In this document: positions 17,500-25,412 of the stretch, piece after piece
Position numbering within the stretch: position 1 is the first letter of the stretch
Layout: each line of letters begins with the position of its first letter
NCBI RefSeq assembly: GCF_001427785.1
Contig: NZ_LMHM01000015.1
Span: 1-48,218, forward strand
From: Lysobacter sp. Root690
GTDB lineage: Bacteria > Pseudomonadota > Gammaproteobacteria > Xanthomonadales > Xanthomonadaceae
Length of the DNA stretch: 48,218 nucleotides
Reading direction: 5' to 3'
The notes under the pieces: generated by a model
Databases searched by the model: none
The model's input: the letters and a program-made list of their open reading frames with translations, nothing else
What the model was told of the DNA's origin: nothing
Made by a program: the position numbers and the translations under genes

Positions 17500-17695
17500 C
17501 GCAGAAGGGGAGTAGCTCCCGACTGTCGCATCGTCATTACGGGTCCACAGCCCCGGTGCGCAGGCATCCATCACCGACCCTCGTCGGCCGGATGCGAGCA
17601 AGACCTTCGCCGACAGCGGCGAAGGCACGTCTTCCAGATCTCAACGGACGACGCTTCGTGCCCTGCGGCTACGAAGCGCCTTTAATCATCCGGGA
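17500..17695 (+). promoter_or_regulatory. yybP-ykoY (manganese) riboswitch
   Basis: The leader of the TerC gene holds the yybP-ykoY hallmark AAGGGGAGTAGCTCCCG at 17505-17521. Downstream is the conserved stem CCTTCGCCG/CGGCGAAGG (17604-17612 and 17617-17625, loop ACAG), flanked by AGAC and the CAGATCTCAACG segment. A further hairpin, CGCTTCG/CGAAGCG (17652-17658 and 17672-17678), followed by CCTTTAAT just before the ribosome site, may be the switching platform. The family binds Mn2+ and turns on Mn exporters and TerC/Alx proteins. Confidence 0.88.
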
Positions 17696-17702
17696 GAGTC
17701 AT

Positions 17703-18683
17703 ATGGAAACCATCGGTAGTCCGATGCTGTGGGGCGCGTTCGCCGCCTTCGTCGTCGTCGCGCTGCTCGTCGATCTGGTGCTGATGCGCCACGGCGGGCC
17801 GCACAAGGTCACCTTCAAGGAAGCCGCGTGGTGGTCCGTGGGCTGGATCGCGCTCGCGCTGCTGTTCAACGCCGGTTTGTGGTGGTGGCTGCGCGAACAA
17901 TCGGGCGCCGAGATCGGCAATCGCATCGGCCTGGAATTCCTGACCGGTTACCTGGTCGAGAAATCGCTCGCGGTCGACAACATCTTCGTGTTCCTGATGC
18001 TGTTCTCGTACTTCGCCGTGCCCGAGGAACAGCGCCAGCGCGTGCTGGTGATCGGCGTGCTCGGCGCGATCGTGCTGCGCGCGATCCTGATCTTCGCCGG
18101 CGCGTTGCTGTTGGCCAAGTTCCACTGGATCTTGTACGTGTTCGGCGCGTTCCTGATCTTCACCGGCATCAAGATGCTGATGGCCGCGGGCAAATCGCCG
18201 GATCTGGACAACAACCCCGTGCTCAAGTGGATGCGCGGGCATCTGCGCCTGACCGACGACTACCACGACAGCAAGCTGTCGATCCTGCGCGACGGCAAGC
18301 GCTGGTACACGCCGTTGTTCGCGGTGATCGTGCTGATCGGCGTGACCGACGTGATCTTCGCGGTCGACTCGATCCCGGCGATCTTCGCCATCACCGAAGA
18401 CCCCTTCATCGTGCTGACCTCGAACGTGTTCGCCGTGCTCGGCCTGCGCGCGATGTTCTTCCTGCTGCAGGGCATGGCCGACCGCTTCCACCTGTTGCCG
18501 TACGGCCTGGCGCTGGTGCTGGTGTTCATCGGCGGCAAGATGCTGTTGATCGACGTGTACAAGATCCCGGTGCTGATCTCGCTGATCGGCGTCGCCGCGA
18601 TCATCGGCGGCTCGGTGGTGTTGAGTCTGATGCGTCCGGCCGCGGCCAAGCCCGGCGTCGGGCAGGGCTCCAGCGTGGTCTGA
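17703..18683 (+). CDS. TerC/Alx family integral membrane protein
   Basis: The 326-residue protein has about nine hydrophobic helices and the TerC-family motifs FLTGYLVEKSLAVDNIFVFLM and ITDVIFAVDSIPAIFAIT-like sequence, with acidic residues within the membrane. E. coli Alx is the closest well-known type; TerC-family members take part in manganese export or metal loading of exported proteins. The ATG at 17703 follows GGGAGAG and the Mn2+ riboswitch leader; an in-frame extension upstream would translate the riboswitch, so it is rejected. Regulation by the riboswitch supports a manganese role. Despite the family name, tellurite resistance is not implied. Confidence 0.95.
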   Translation: METIGSPMLWGAFAAFVVVALLVDLVLMRHGGPHKVTFKEAAWWSVGWIALALLFNAGLWWWLREQSGAEIGNRIGLEFLTGYLVEKSLAVDNIFVFLMLFSYFAVPEEQRQRVLVIGVLGAIVLRAILIFAGALLLAKFHWILYVFGAFLIFTGIKMLMAAGKSPDLDNNPVLKWMRGHLRLTDDYHDSKLSILRDGKRWYTPLFAVIVLIGVTDVIFAVDSIPAIFAITEDPFIVLTSNVFAVLGLRAMFFLLQGMADRFHLLPYGLALVLVFIGGKMLLIDVYKIPVLISLIGVAAIIGGSVVLSLMRPAAAKPGVGQGSSVV

Positions 18684-18730
18684 CCGCGCAGCGATGACGC
18701 CACCCGGCCGAATCGCGATTAAGGCACATG

Positions 18731-18770
18731 GCGCGGCATCGATGGTTACATTGATGCCGCGCTGTCGCTT
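18731..18770 (+). terminator. Terminator-like hairpin after the TerC gene
   Basis: GCGCGGCATC at 18731-18740 pairs exactly with GATGCCGCGC at 18753-18762, with further partial pairing inside the loop. It is followed by TGTCGCTTTCC, a weak T-rich tail. It lies 47 bp past the TerC stop codon. Confidence 0.65.
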
Positions 18771-18796
18771 TCCGCCCCTATCGCCGGTGTCAGGAC

Positions 18797-19801
18797 ATGG
18801 CCAGAACCGCTAGTTCAAAAGCGACCGCTTCGGTGACGAAGAAGCCATCTACGCTCAAGCGAGCGACCGTGAAGAAAGCGGCGGTCGTGAAGGTTCCGGC
18901 GAAGAAAGCGGCCGCGAAGAAAGTCGCAGTGAAGAAAGCCGCGCCTGCCAAGACCGCGCCGATCAAGACCGCAACGAAGAAAGCCATCGCGGGGAAGTCA
19001 GCGGCAAGTGCGTCCGCGGCAGCGAAGAAGTCGGCCACAGTCAAAGCGAAAGCCAATGCTTCGGCACCCCGAGGCAAGACCCAGACCGCCGCACCCGCAC
19101 GCGCGCTGGCGACCCGTCTCGACGACGCCCTGCATCAACTCAGAATGTCATCGAGCCAAGCCTATCGCGACGGCCTGGCGCGTTACGCGATTCCCACCGA
19201 GCGCGCCTTCGGCGTACCGATGGGTTCGATCCAGGCGTTGGCTAAGCGCCTGGGCCGCGATCACGAACTCGCGGCCGCGTTGTGGGACAGCGCCTGGTAC
19301 GAAGCACGCCTGCTGGCGTCCTACGTCGACGACCCGGCCTGGGTCACGCCCGCGCAGATGGATCGCTGGTCGCGCGACTTCGACAACTGGGCGGTCTGCG
19401 ACACCATCTGCTTCGCCCTGTTCGACCGCAGCCCGCACGCCTGGCGCAAGATCGAGCAATGGGCACCGCGCCGCGACGAATACGTCAGGCGCGCCGCATT
19501 CGCGCTGCTCGCCAGCAAGACCGTGCACGACAAACAGGCCGCCGACGCTTTGTTCCTGCACGGCCTGGAACTGATCGAGACCCACGCCGAGGACGACCGC
19601 AACTTCGTCAAGAAAGCCGTCAACTGGTCGCTGCGTTCGATCGGCAAGCGCAATGCCGTCCTGCATGCCGCCGCGCACGAAACCGCGACCAGGCTAGCCG
19701 CGCGCAAGGAGCCCGCACCGCGCTGGATTGGCAAGGATGCGCTGCGGGAACTCAACAGCGCCTCGGTGTTGGGGCGGCTGGCGAAAAAACGAGCCGGCTA
19801 G
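18797..19801 (+). CDS. AlkD-like DNA alkylation repair protein with histone-H1-like tail
   Basis: The 334-residue protein has two parts. Residues 1 to about 98 are lysine/alanine-rich with repeated KKAA/KKVAVKK units, closely resembling the disordered tails of eukaryotic histone H1 and bacterial H1-like DNA-binding proteins. Residues about 105-330 match the DNA alkylation repair (AlkD) family of HEAT-like helical glycosylases: AYRDGLARYAIPTERAFGVPMG, LWDSAWYEARLLASYVDDP, DFDNWAVCDTICFALF, and FVKKAVNWSLRSIGKRN. AlkD removes 3- and 7-alkylated purines. The tail probably increases non-specific DNA affinity. The stop codon overlaps the convergent neighbour's stop in the tetranucleotide CTAG. Confidence 0.92.
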   Translation: MARTASSKATASVTKKPSTLKRATVKKAAVVKVPAKKAAAKKVAVKKAAPAKTAPIKTATKKAIAGKSAASASAAAKKSATVKAKANASAPRGKTQTAAPARALATRLDDALHQLRMSSSQAYRDGLARYAIPTERAFGVPMGSIQALAKRLGRDHELAAALWDSAWYEARLLASYVDDPAWVTPAQMDRWSRDFDNWAVCDTICFALFDRSPHAWRKIEQWAPRRDEYVRRAAFALLASKTVHDKQAADALFLHGLELIETHAEDDRNFVKKAVNWSLRSIGKRNAVLHAAAHETATRLAARKEPAPRWIGKDALRELNSASVLGRLAKKRAG

Positions 19802-20268
19802 ACGGATGGCACGGGATCGCCCAAGCGTTCGCAGTATGTCTTGAGCCCGGCGAGGCGTCGTTCGACCACGCTGGCGAAATAACGCGTCGCCAAGGGTTCG
19901 ATGGCCCAGCGCGCGAACGCCGGGCGGGCGACTATCGAATAACGGAATCGCGCTGCGGTGCGGTTCGCGGCAGTTGCCTCGAACACCCACGAGCCGGCGA
20001 ATTTGGCCAGGAACCAGGGTCCGTCGATCATCACGATCGCGGCATGGGTCGGTGGTTTGACCTGGACGAATTCCACCAGCATGCGCATGCCGAGCTTGGA
20101 GCGCACCCGCACGCGGGTGCCGATCGACAAGCTATCCGGGGCGCCGGCGACGACCTCGATGCGTTCTGGGAAAGGATCCCAGTGGTAGCGCACCGCGTAA
20201 TCCTGCGATGCCCGATATACCTGTTGGACACTCGCGGCGATGTCGGCGGTGCGTTCGATGATGGCCAT
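19798..20268 (-). CDS. SRPBCC family protein
   Basis: This 156-residue cytosolic protein fits the START/Bet v1-like (SRPBCC) fold: an N-terminal strand with helix IIERTADIAASVQQVYRASQDYA, a WDPFPERIEVV segment, central strands (VRVRSKLGMRMLVEFVQVKPP) and a long C-terminal helix (FASVVERRLAGLKTYCERLG). Such proteins bind lipids, polyketides or other hydrophobic ligands, and the function of this one is not evident. Its stop codon at 19798-19800 shares bases with the stop of the convergent AlkD-like gene. Confidence 0.85.
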   Translation of the reverse strand: MAIIERTADIAASVQQVYRASQDYAVRYHWDPFPERIEVVAGAPDSLSIGTRVRVRSKLGMRMLVEFVQVKPPTHAAIVMIDGPWFLAKFAGSWVFEATAANRTAARFRYSIVARPAFARWAIEPLATRYFASVVERRLAGLKTYCERLGDPVPSV

Positions 20269-20496
20269 GGAGGAAGGCGCCTTGAAGATGGCTGGATTAT
20301 CGCGCGTTCGCTTCGCTCCGATGCGGCCTGGATGCTGGCCTATCGTGATCGCAGCGGATAACGATCGTCATGAAGCCAAGTCGCGCGGGTCGGCTAGGAT
20401 GGCCGCTGGCCGGTCCACGCATCTTGCAGGACTGGCGAGGTTCGACGGACCGAAATCGCCGTTGCGTTCACTGGCTCGTTTCGAGATTAGCTTCCC

Positions 20497-21099
20497 ATGC
20501 TCGCATCCCTCATCGTCGCCAACCCGAGCCCCACCAGCCTGAGCCACGCGATGGCGCAGACAGCGCGGGACGTACTGACAGAGCACGGCTATCGCATCGC
20601 CTTCCACGACCTGTACGCCGAGCAGTTCAATCCGGTGCAGCCCACCGGCGAAAGCGGCAATGTCGGTTCGAGCGATCCGCTGGTCGAACGGCATTGCGAG
20701 GAGCTTGCGCGCGCCGAGTTGATCGCGATCTTTCATCCGAACTGGTGGGGCCAGCCGCCGGCGATTCTCAAGGGCTGGATCGATCGGGTGTTCCGCCTGG
20801 ATACGGCGTACGCGTATCCGCCCGGCGTGTCCTACGAGGGCGTGCCGGTGGGCCTGCTGAAAGCGCGGCATGCGCTGGTGTTCAATACGTCAAACACGCC
20901 GGCCGACCGCGAAATGGCGGCGTTCGGCGATCCGCTCGAAGCGATCTGGGCGCGCTGCGTGTTCGGGCTGTGCGGCGTGGACAGCGTGATTCGGCGTATG
21001 TACGGCCCGGTGTCGGGTAGCGACGCGGCACAGCGCGCGCGGTGGCTGGACGAGGTCGGGGCGATCGTAGCCGCGGCGGCCCGTCGTGAAGTGGCGTAA
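20497..21099 (+). CDS. NAD(P)H-dependent oxidoreductase, flavodoxin-fold
   Basis: The 200-residue protein matches the flavodoxin-like quinone reductase family (KefF/MdaB/WrbA-like branch). N-terminal SLIVANPSPTSLSHAMAQTA is the FMN/FAD phosphate loop region. The motif HPNWWGQPPAILKGWIDRVF (residues 80-99) is diagnostic, followed by FNTSNTP. These enzymes use NAD(P)H to reduce quinones or other electrophiles by two electrons. Length is usual. It stands alone between two minus-strand genes and the 228-bp gap before it shows no other gene. Confidence 0.9.
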   Translation: MLASLIVANPSPTSLSHAMAQTARDVLTEHGYRIAFHDLYAEQFNPVQPTGESGNVGSSDPLVERHCEELARAELIAIFHPNWWGQPPAILKGWIDRVFRLDTAYAYPPGVSYEGVPVGLLKARHALVFNTSNTPADREMAAFGDPLEAIWARCVFGLCGVDSVIRRMYGPVSGSDAAQRARWLDEVGAIVAAAARREVA

Positions 21100-21212
21100 C
21101 GGCAAGCCGCATTGATCGCCGGCACGGTGCGGTTTCCATCCGGTGTGTCCGGTGCGGTATTACATCGATGCGGCGTCGCACGCCGCATCTGCAAAAGCCT
21201 CGCCGCGAAGGT

Positions 21213-22277
21213 TCAGCCGCCGGCTTTCGCCTCGCCCGGCTCCGCCAGCACATCGTCCTTGAACAAGGCCACATGCGGCTTGCCGTCCACGCCGATCCAG
21301 CCGCGGTACATGCCCTCGGTGTTGAACGGCAGGGCGAAACGGCCGTCGGTGCCGAGCACGATCGCGCCGCCGTCGCCGCCGGCTTTCGGGATGTCGCGGT
21401 TGATCACGCCTTCGCCGGCTTCGCGCGGGCTCTGGCCGGCGTATTGCATGCGCGCGCAGATCTCGTGCGCGGCGACCGCGCGGATGTAGAACTCGCCCCA
21501 GCCGGTGCCCGACACCGCGCAATGGGTGCTGGCGTAAGTGCCGGCACCGATGATCGGCGCATCGCCGACGCGGCCGTAACGCTTGTTGGTCATGCCGCCG
21601 GTCGAGGTGCCCGCGGCGAGATGGCCTTGCGCGTCGAGCGCGACCGCGCCGACGGTGCCGAAGTGCTTGGCGGTTTCCAGGTTGGCGTGGGCCTGGCCGG
21701 CGGCTTCTTCCTTGAGCGCCTGCTGCAATTGCTGCCAGCGTTTTTCGGTGCGGAAATACGACGGGTCGACCAGGGTCACGTCGTTTTCCTTGGCGAAGGC
21801 TTCCGCGCCGTCGCCGACCATCATCACGTGCTTGGATTTTTCCATCACCGCGCGCGCGAGCAGGATCGGGTTCTTGACCCGGTGCACGCCCGCGACCGAA
21901 CCGGCGCGCAGGCCGGCGCCGTCCATCACCGCCGCATCGAGTTCGTTCTTGCCGTCGTGGGTGAACACCGCGCCGCGGCCGGCGTTGAACATCGGCGCGT
22001 CCTCGAGCACGGTGATCGCGGCGGTGACCGCGTCGATCGCCGGCTTGCCCGCGGCCAGTTGCTTGTGCCCGGCGCGCAGCGCCTGTTCGAGCGCGGCGCG
22101 CGCGTCTTTTTCGTCCTGCGCGTTCATGCCGGCGCGGACCACGCCGGCGCCGCCGTGGATCACCAGCACCGGTTGCGTTTTCGGCGCGGCGGCGGGAGCG
22201 GTGGGTTCGGCGGCCTGAGCCGCGGCGGCCGAGGCCATCAGTGCGACCAGACAGGCATGACGCAAGGCGTAGTTCAT
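21213..22277 (-). CDS. Isoaspartyl peptidase/L-asparaginase, exported
   Basis: This 354-residue precursor has a signal peptide ending near AQAAEP (about residue 23). It matches the Ntn-hydrolase asparaginase-2 family: HGGAG (41-45), NAGRGAVF (99-106) and the autocleavage site FGTVGAVALD with catalytic Thr208. Self-cleavage before Thr208 would give alpha and beta subunits. The substrate motif STGGMTNKRYGRVGDAPIIGAGTYA follows. Family members hydrolyse beta-aspartyl dipeptides and asparagine. It begins 37 bp after the cyanophycinase stop on the same strand; cyanophycinase releases beta-Asp-Arg, which this enzyme type can split to aspartate and arginine, so the two form a logical degradation operon. 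Confidence 0.95.
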   Translation of the reverse strand: MNYALRHACLVALMASAAAAQAAEPTAPAAAPKTQPVLVIHGGAGVVRAGMNAQDEKDARAALEQALRAGHKQLAAGKPAIDAVTAAITVLEDAPMFNAGRGAVFTHDGKNELDAAVMDGAGLRAGSVAGVHRVKNPILLARAVMEKSKHVMMVGDGAEAFAKENDVTLVDPSYFRTEKRWQQLQQALKEEAAGQAHANLETAKHFGTVGAVALDAQGHLAAGTSTGGMTNKRYGRVGDAPIIGAGTYASTHCAVSGTGWGEFYIRAVAAHEICARMQYAGQSPREAGEGVINRDIPKAGGDGGAIVLGTDGRFALPFNTEGMYRGWIGVDGKPHVALFKDDVLAEPGEAKAGG

Positions 22278-22314
22278 TCTCGGCTCCAGCTCGGTGGCGT
22301 GCGGTGGGTCGGCA

Positions 22315-23340
22315 TCAGGCCGCGGGTTCGCGACGGATCAGCTGCCCGGATTCGACATCATAAAGCTCGTGCAACGCGGGCTGTTCGACCTTGAAATCGC
22401 GCAGGCGCAGGCGGCTGCCGGTGCCCAGGCCGATCACCTGTACCTCGCGGATGCTAAGCGGCTGGCCCGGCGCATACACCTGCGCCGACTGGCGCGGCCG
22501 CACCAGCCACACATGCCCGCCGTTGCCGCTGAACACCGTGCCGTGGCCGCGCGCGTCGATGCACAGCGCGGTGTACTCGTCCACGCCCAGGCCGATCAGA
22601 TCGTCGCGCGCGTGTTCGTTCGACAGGCGTGCGACGAATGCGATCAATCGCCCGAGCCGTTCGCGCTTGCCGAAATGGCTGTCGGTGATGACGCGCTGCA
22701 GGTACGGCATGTGCAGGAAATCGTCGACCAAGGTCAGCTGCGGGCCGGTGGGATCGCGCAAGGCTTCTTGTGAGACCAGGCTGCCGCCGTCCATCGCGCC
22801 GTACGAATAGCCGCCGAGGATCGCCAGGCCGGCGCTGGTGCCGCCGATCGGCTTGCCGGCGCGCACGTGCGCATCGAGCGCGCGCGCGAGCGGCGTGTCT
22901 TTCCAGAAGCGCACGTACTTGGACTGATCGCCGCCGGCGAGGAAGATGCCGTCGGCATCGCGCACGATCGCCAGCACTTGCGGATCGCTGGCGGCGCGGC
23001 GGTCGTCGAACACCAGGGTCTGCGCGGCGGTGATGCCGCCGATGTCGTGGAAGAATTCGTTCTGCGCCTCGACCGAACCGGAGGCGCGCAGGATCACGAT
23101 GCGGCCGTGGCCGGCGCGCTGGATCATCCATTCGAACGCTTCGCGCGGCCAGTCGCCGCCGCCGACCAGCATCATCCCGGCCTGGGTCGGAGCCGGTCGC
23201 GGCGCGGACAAGTCGCCGATCTGGTAGTAGCGGTAGCCTTCGCGCTGCGCGGTTTCAGCGGTTGTCGCGGGTGTTGTGTCCTGCGCATACACGGTCGAGC
23301 CGATGCCGGCGAGCAATGCGAACAACAGTGCCTTCGCCAT
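22315..23340 (-). CDS. Cyanophycinase, exported (peptidase S51 family)
   Basis: The 341-residue precursor starts with a signal peptide (MAKALLFALLAGIGSTVYAQ). The S51 fold motifs are LVGGGDW, VILRASGS, the substrate loop GIFLAGGDQSKYVRFW (131-146) and the serine nucleophile in PIGGTSAGLAILGG (Ser169). Cyanophycinases cut the multi-Arg poly-aspartate polymer to beta-Asp-Arg dipeptides. An in-frame start at 23541 would add 67 residues with no signal-like character, so 23340 was chosen. A C-terminal segment of about 80 residues after the catalytic core is longer than in cyanobacterial CphB and fits the secreted bacterial type. It leads an operon with the isoaspartyl peptidase and diverges from the sigma/FecR/TonB receptor genes. 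Confidence 0.92.
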   Translation of the reverse strand: MAKALLFALLAGIGSTVYAQDTTPATTAETAQREGYRYYQIGDLSAPRPAPTQAGMMLVGGGDWPREAFEWMIQRAGHGRIVILRASGSVEAQNEFFHDIGGITAAQTLVFDDRRAASDPQVLAIVRDADGIFLAGGDQSKYVRFWKDTPLARALDAHVRAGKPIGGTSAGLAILGGYSYGAMDGGSLVSQEALRDPTGPQLTLVDDFLHMPYLQRVITDSHFGKRERLGRLIAFVARLSNEHARDDLIGLGVDEYTALCIDARGHGTVFSGNGGHVWLVRPRQSAQVYAPGQPLSIREVQVIGLGTGSRLRLRDFKVEQPALHELYDVESGQLIRREPAA

Positions 23341-23570
23341 CACGTGTTTCAACACGGCATGCCGCAAGCGCAGTCGCGCCGATCGCACGATCGACGTCGG
23401 TGTTGCCGACGAGGTCTTGGGTCCTTTCGACGTACTGCGCATCGCTCGGCCTCGGCAGGGATCGATGTAGATGACGAACCAGGCCGCAGCATCCCCCATC
23501 GCCTCGCTCAACACCGTCGTGATCGCGACCGGCGTGGTCACGCGGCCGGCGGTCGGCTAATGTCGGCGCA

Positions 23571-24149
23571 ATGGACACCGCTCTCGACGCCTGGTTCGCC
23601 GACGAAATCCTGGTGCATGAAGCCGCGCTGGTGCATTACCTGCGCCGGGTCTGGGCGCATATCGACGATGTCCACGACCTGCGCCAGGAGATCTACGTGC
23701 GCGTCTACGAGGCCGCCGGACGGGCGCGTCCGCACCAGCCCAAGTCGTTCCTGTTCGCGACCGCGCGTCACCTGATGACCGACCGGCTGCGCCGCGGCCG
23801 GGTGGTGTCGATCGAGCCGGTGGGTGATTTCGAGTCCTTGAACGTCTTGGTAGATGAGGTGACGCCCGAACGCCGGCTCGGCGCGCGGCAGAACCTCAGA
23901 CGCCTCGCCGACGCGTTCGACCTGCTGCCCGACCGTTGCCGGGAAGTGGTGTGGCTGCGCCGGGTCGAGGAGCTGCCGCAGAAGGAGGTGGCCGCGCGCA
24001 TGGGCATCACCGAGAAGACCGTGGAAAAACAGGTCGCCAAGGGGATGCGTCTGCTGGCGGAGCACTACTACGGCGCAACGCAGTCGTCCGCCGACGATGC
24101 GCAGGACGCCGACAGGAATCGCGAACATGGCAGGAAGCAGACAGATTGA
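23571..24149 (+). CDS. ECF RNA polymerase sigma factor, FecI type
   Basis: The 192-residue protein has sigma region 2 (LRRVWAHIDDVHDLRQEIYVRVYEA...SFLFATARHLMTDRLRR, about residues 25-80) and region 4 (LPDRCREVVWLRRVEELPQKEVAARMGITEKTVEKQVAKGM, about 120-165), without sigma regions 1 or 3. Region 4 closely follows FecI-type factors. The fecR-like gene overlaps its 3' end by 23 bp and a TonB receptor follows, the standard cell-surface signalling order. It would direct transcription of the receptor, and perhaps of the divergent cyanophycinase operon, when ligand is sensed. No strong ribosome site is visible before the ATG. Confidence 0.93.
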   Translation: MDTALDAWFADEILVHEAALVHYLRRVWAHIDDVHDLRQEIYVRVYEAAGRARPHQPKSFLFATARHLMTDRLRRGRVVSIEPVGDFESLNVLVDEVTPERRLGARQNLRRLADAFDLLPDRCREVVWLRRVEELPQKEVAARMGITEKTVEKQVAKGMRLLAEHYYGATQSSADDAQDADRNREHGRKQTD

Positions 24150-25287
24150 ACGCGACGCCGCCGCTTGGCTTGCCAGGCGCGACGGCGGCGACTGGTCGCC
24201 CGGCGATCAGATGGAATTCGATGCCTGGATCGCGCAGTCGACCGCGCACCGGGTCGCGTGGCTGCGGCTGCGGGCGGCATGGGCTCAGAGTGACCGGCTG
24301 AAGGCCTTGGCCGCGGGCGTGCCGGCAGGCGAGGTGCCGGCGCGCGGTGCCTGGTCGGCTTCGCCGTACGCGCCGCGCGGCGAGGCTCAGGCAAGTCGTC
24401 AGCTTGATCAAGCCATCGCGAAGCAGTTCGATCAAGATGAAGACCCTAGCGCTGTCGCCGCACAGGAATCGACGGCTGCGCATATAACGGAGATCGGGAC
24501 CGTATCGCCGATCGGGCTGAAGTTCGCGCCGCGCGTTGCTCCGCGCCGTCCGCGCACCGCGCGTTACGCCGCGGTGGCCGCGATTGCGGTGATAGCCGTG
24601 TCGTTGCTGTGGGGCTGGCAGCGCTATGGCGTGGTCGAACACCGTTCCTACCGCACCGCGATGGGCGCGCTCGATACGATCGGGCTCGCCGACGGCTCGC
24701 GCGCGACCCTGAGCAGCGACAGTCGCATCGACGTGGCCTTGTCGCGCGCGCAGCGCAACGTAGCGCTGGAACACGGCGAAGCCTTCTTCGACGTCGCCAA
24801 GGACCCGGGCCGGCCGTTCGCGGTCGACGCCGGCGCGCGCCGCGTGATCGCGGTCGGCACGCGCTTCTCGGTGCGTCGCGACGGCCACGACCTGCGCGTG
24901 GTGGTGACCGAAGGCACGGTGCGGCTCGAATCCGAACCGGTCGACGGCCGCGCGCAGCCGACCACGTTGTTGCCGGCCGGCAGCATCGCCCTGGCCGGCG
25001 CCAGCGGCGTGTTGGTGCGCAGCGGGTCGATCGAAGACGCCGAGCGTTACGTCGACTGGCGCAACGGCTATCTGGTGTTCCGCGACACCGCGTTGAGCGC
25101 GGCGGTGGCTGAGTTCAACCGCTACAACACCCGTCGCCTGGTGATCGGCGATGCCGCGGTGGGCGAGCTGCGGGTCGGCGGCAACTTCCGCTGGTCCAAT
25201 GCCGAGGTGTTCGTCGGCCTGCTCGAACAGGCCATGCCGGTGCGCGCCGAGCGCCTGCCGGACCGGATCGTGCTGCACAGCCGCTGA
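24127..25287 (+). CDS. FecR family anti-sigma regulator
   Basis: The 386-residue protein has a cytoplasmic FecR N-terminal domain (DAAAWLARRDGGDWSPGDQMEFDAWI-like, residues 9-50; it fits DUF4880), then one membrane helix at about residues 145-165 (AAVAAIAVIAVSLLWGW), a periplasmic FecR domain (VALEHGEAFFDVAKDPGRPF) and a C-terminal STN-interacting part. It would hold the sigma factor inactive until the receptor's N-terminal domain signals. The ATG at 24127 lies inside the sigma factor gene, giving a 23-bp overlap and probable translational coupling. A poorly conserved, longer than usual linker (about 75-140) precedes the membrane helix. Confidence 0.93.
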   Translation: MAGSRQIERDAAAWLARRDGGDWSPGDQMEFDAWIAQSTAHRVAWLRLRAAWAQSDRLKALAAGVPAGEVPARGAWSASPYAPRGEAQASRQLDQAIAKQFDQDEDPSAVAAQESTAAHITEIGTVSPIGLKFAPRVAPRRPRTARYAAVAAIAVIAVSLLWGWQRYGVVEHRSYRTAMGALDTIGLADGSRATLSSDSRIDVALSRAQRNVALEHGEAFFDVAKDPGRPFAVDAGARRVIAVGTRFSVRRDGHDLRVVVTEGTVRLESEPVDGRAQPTTLLPAGSIALAGASGVLVRSGSIEDAERYVDWRNGYLVFRDTALSAAVAEFNRYNTRRLVIGDAAVGELRVGGNFRWSNAEVFVGLLEQAMPVRAERLPDRIVLHSR

Positions 25288-25412
25288 GGCGGTCCCGCCT
25301 CGCATGCGCCGCGCTTGGGGGCGCCGTGCATGCGCGGCATGCGGGATTTTTCGAACTCGTTCGTCTGATAACACAACGGCGCCGCATGCGCGCCGATGGG
25401 GAGGGGAACCCG

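Noticed and set aside
17487-17702. N-terminal extension of the TerC protein
   Set aside because: The region is the yybP-ykoY riboswitch, and the ATG at 17703 has a good ribosome site.
17703-18683. Tellurite resistance function for the TerC gene
   Set aside because: The family name is historical; the Mn2+ riboswitch and Alx-like sequence point to manganese.
23341-23541. 67-residue N-terminal extension of the cyanophycinase
   Set aside because: It lacks signal or domain character and covers the divergent promoter region; the start at 23340 gives a clean signal peptide.
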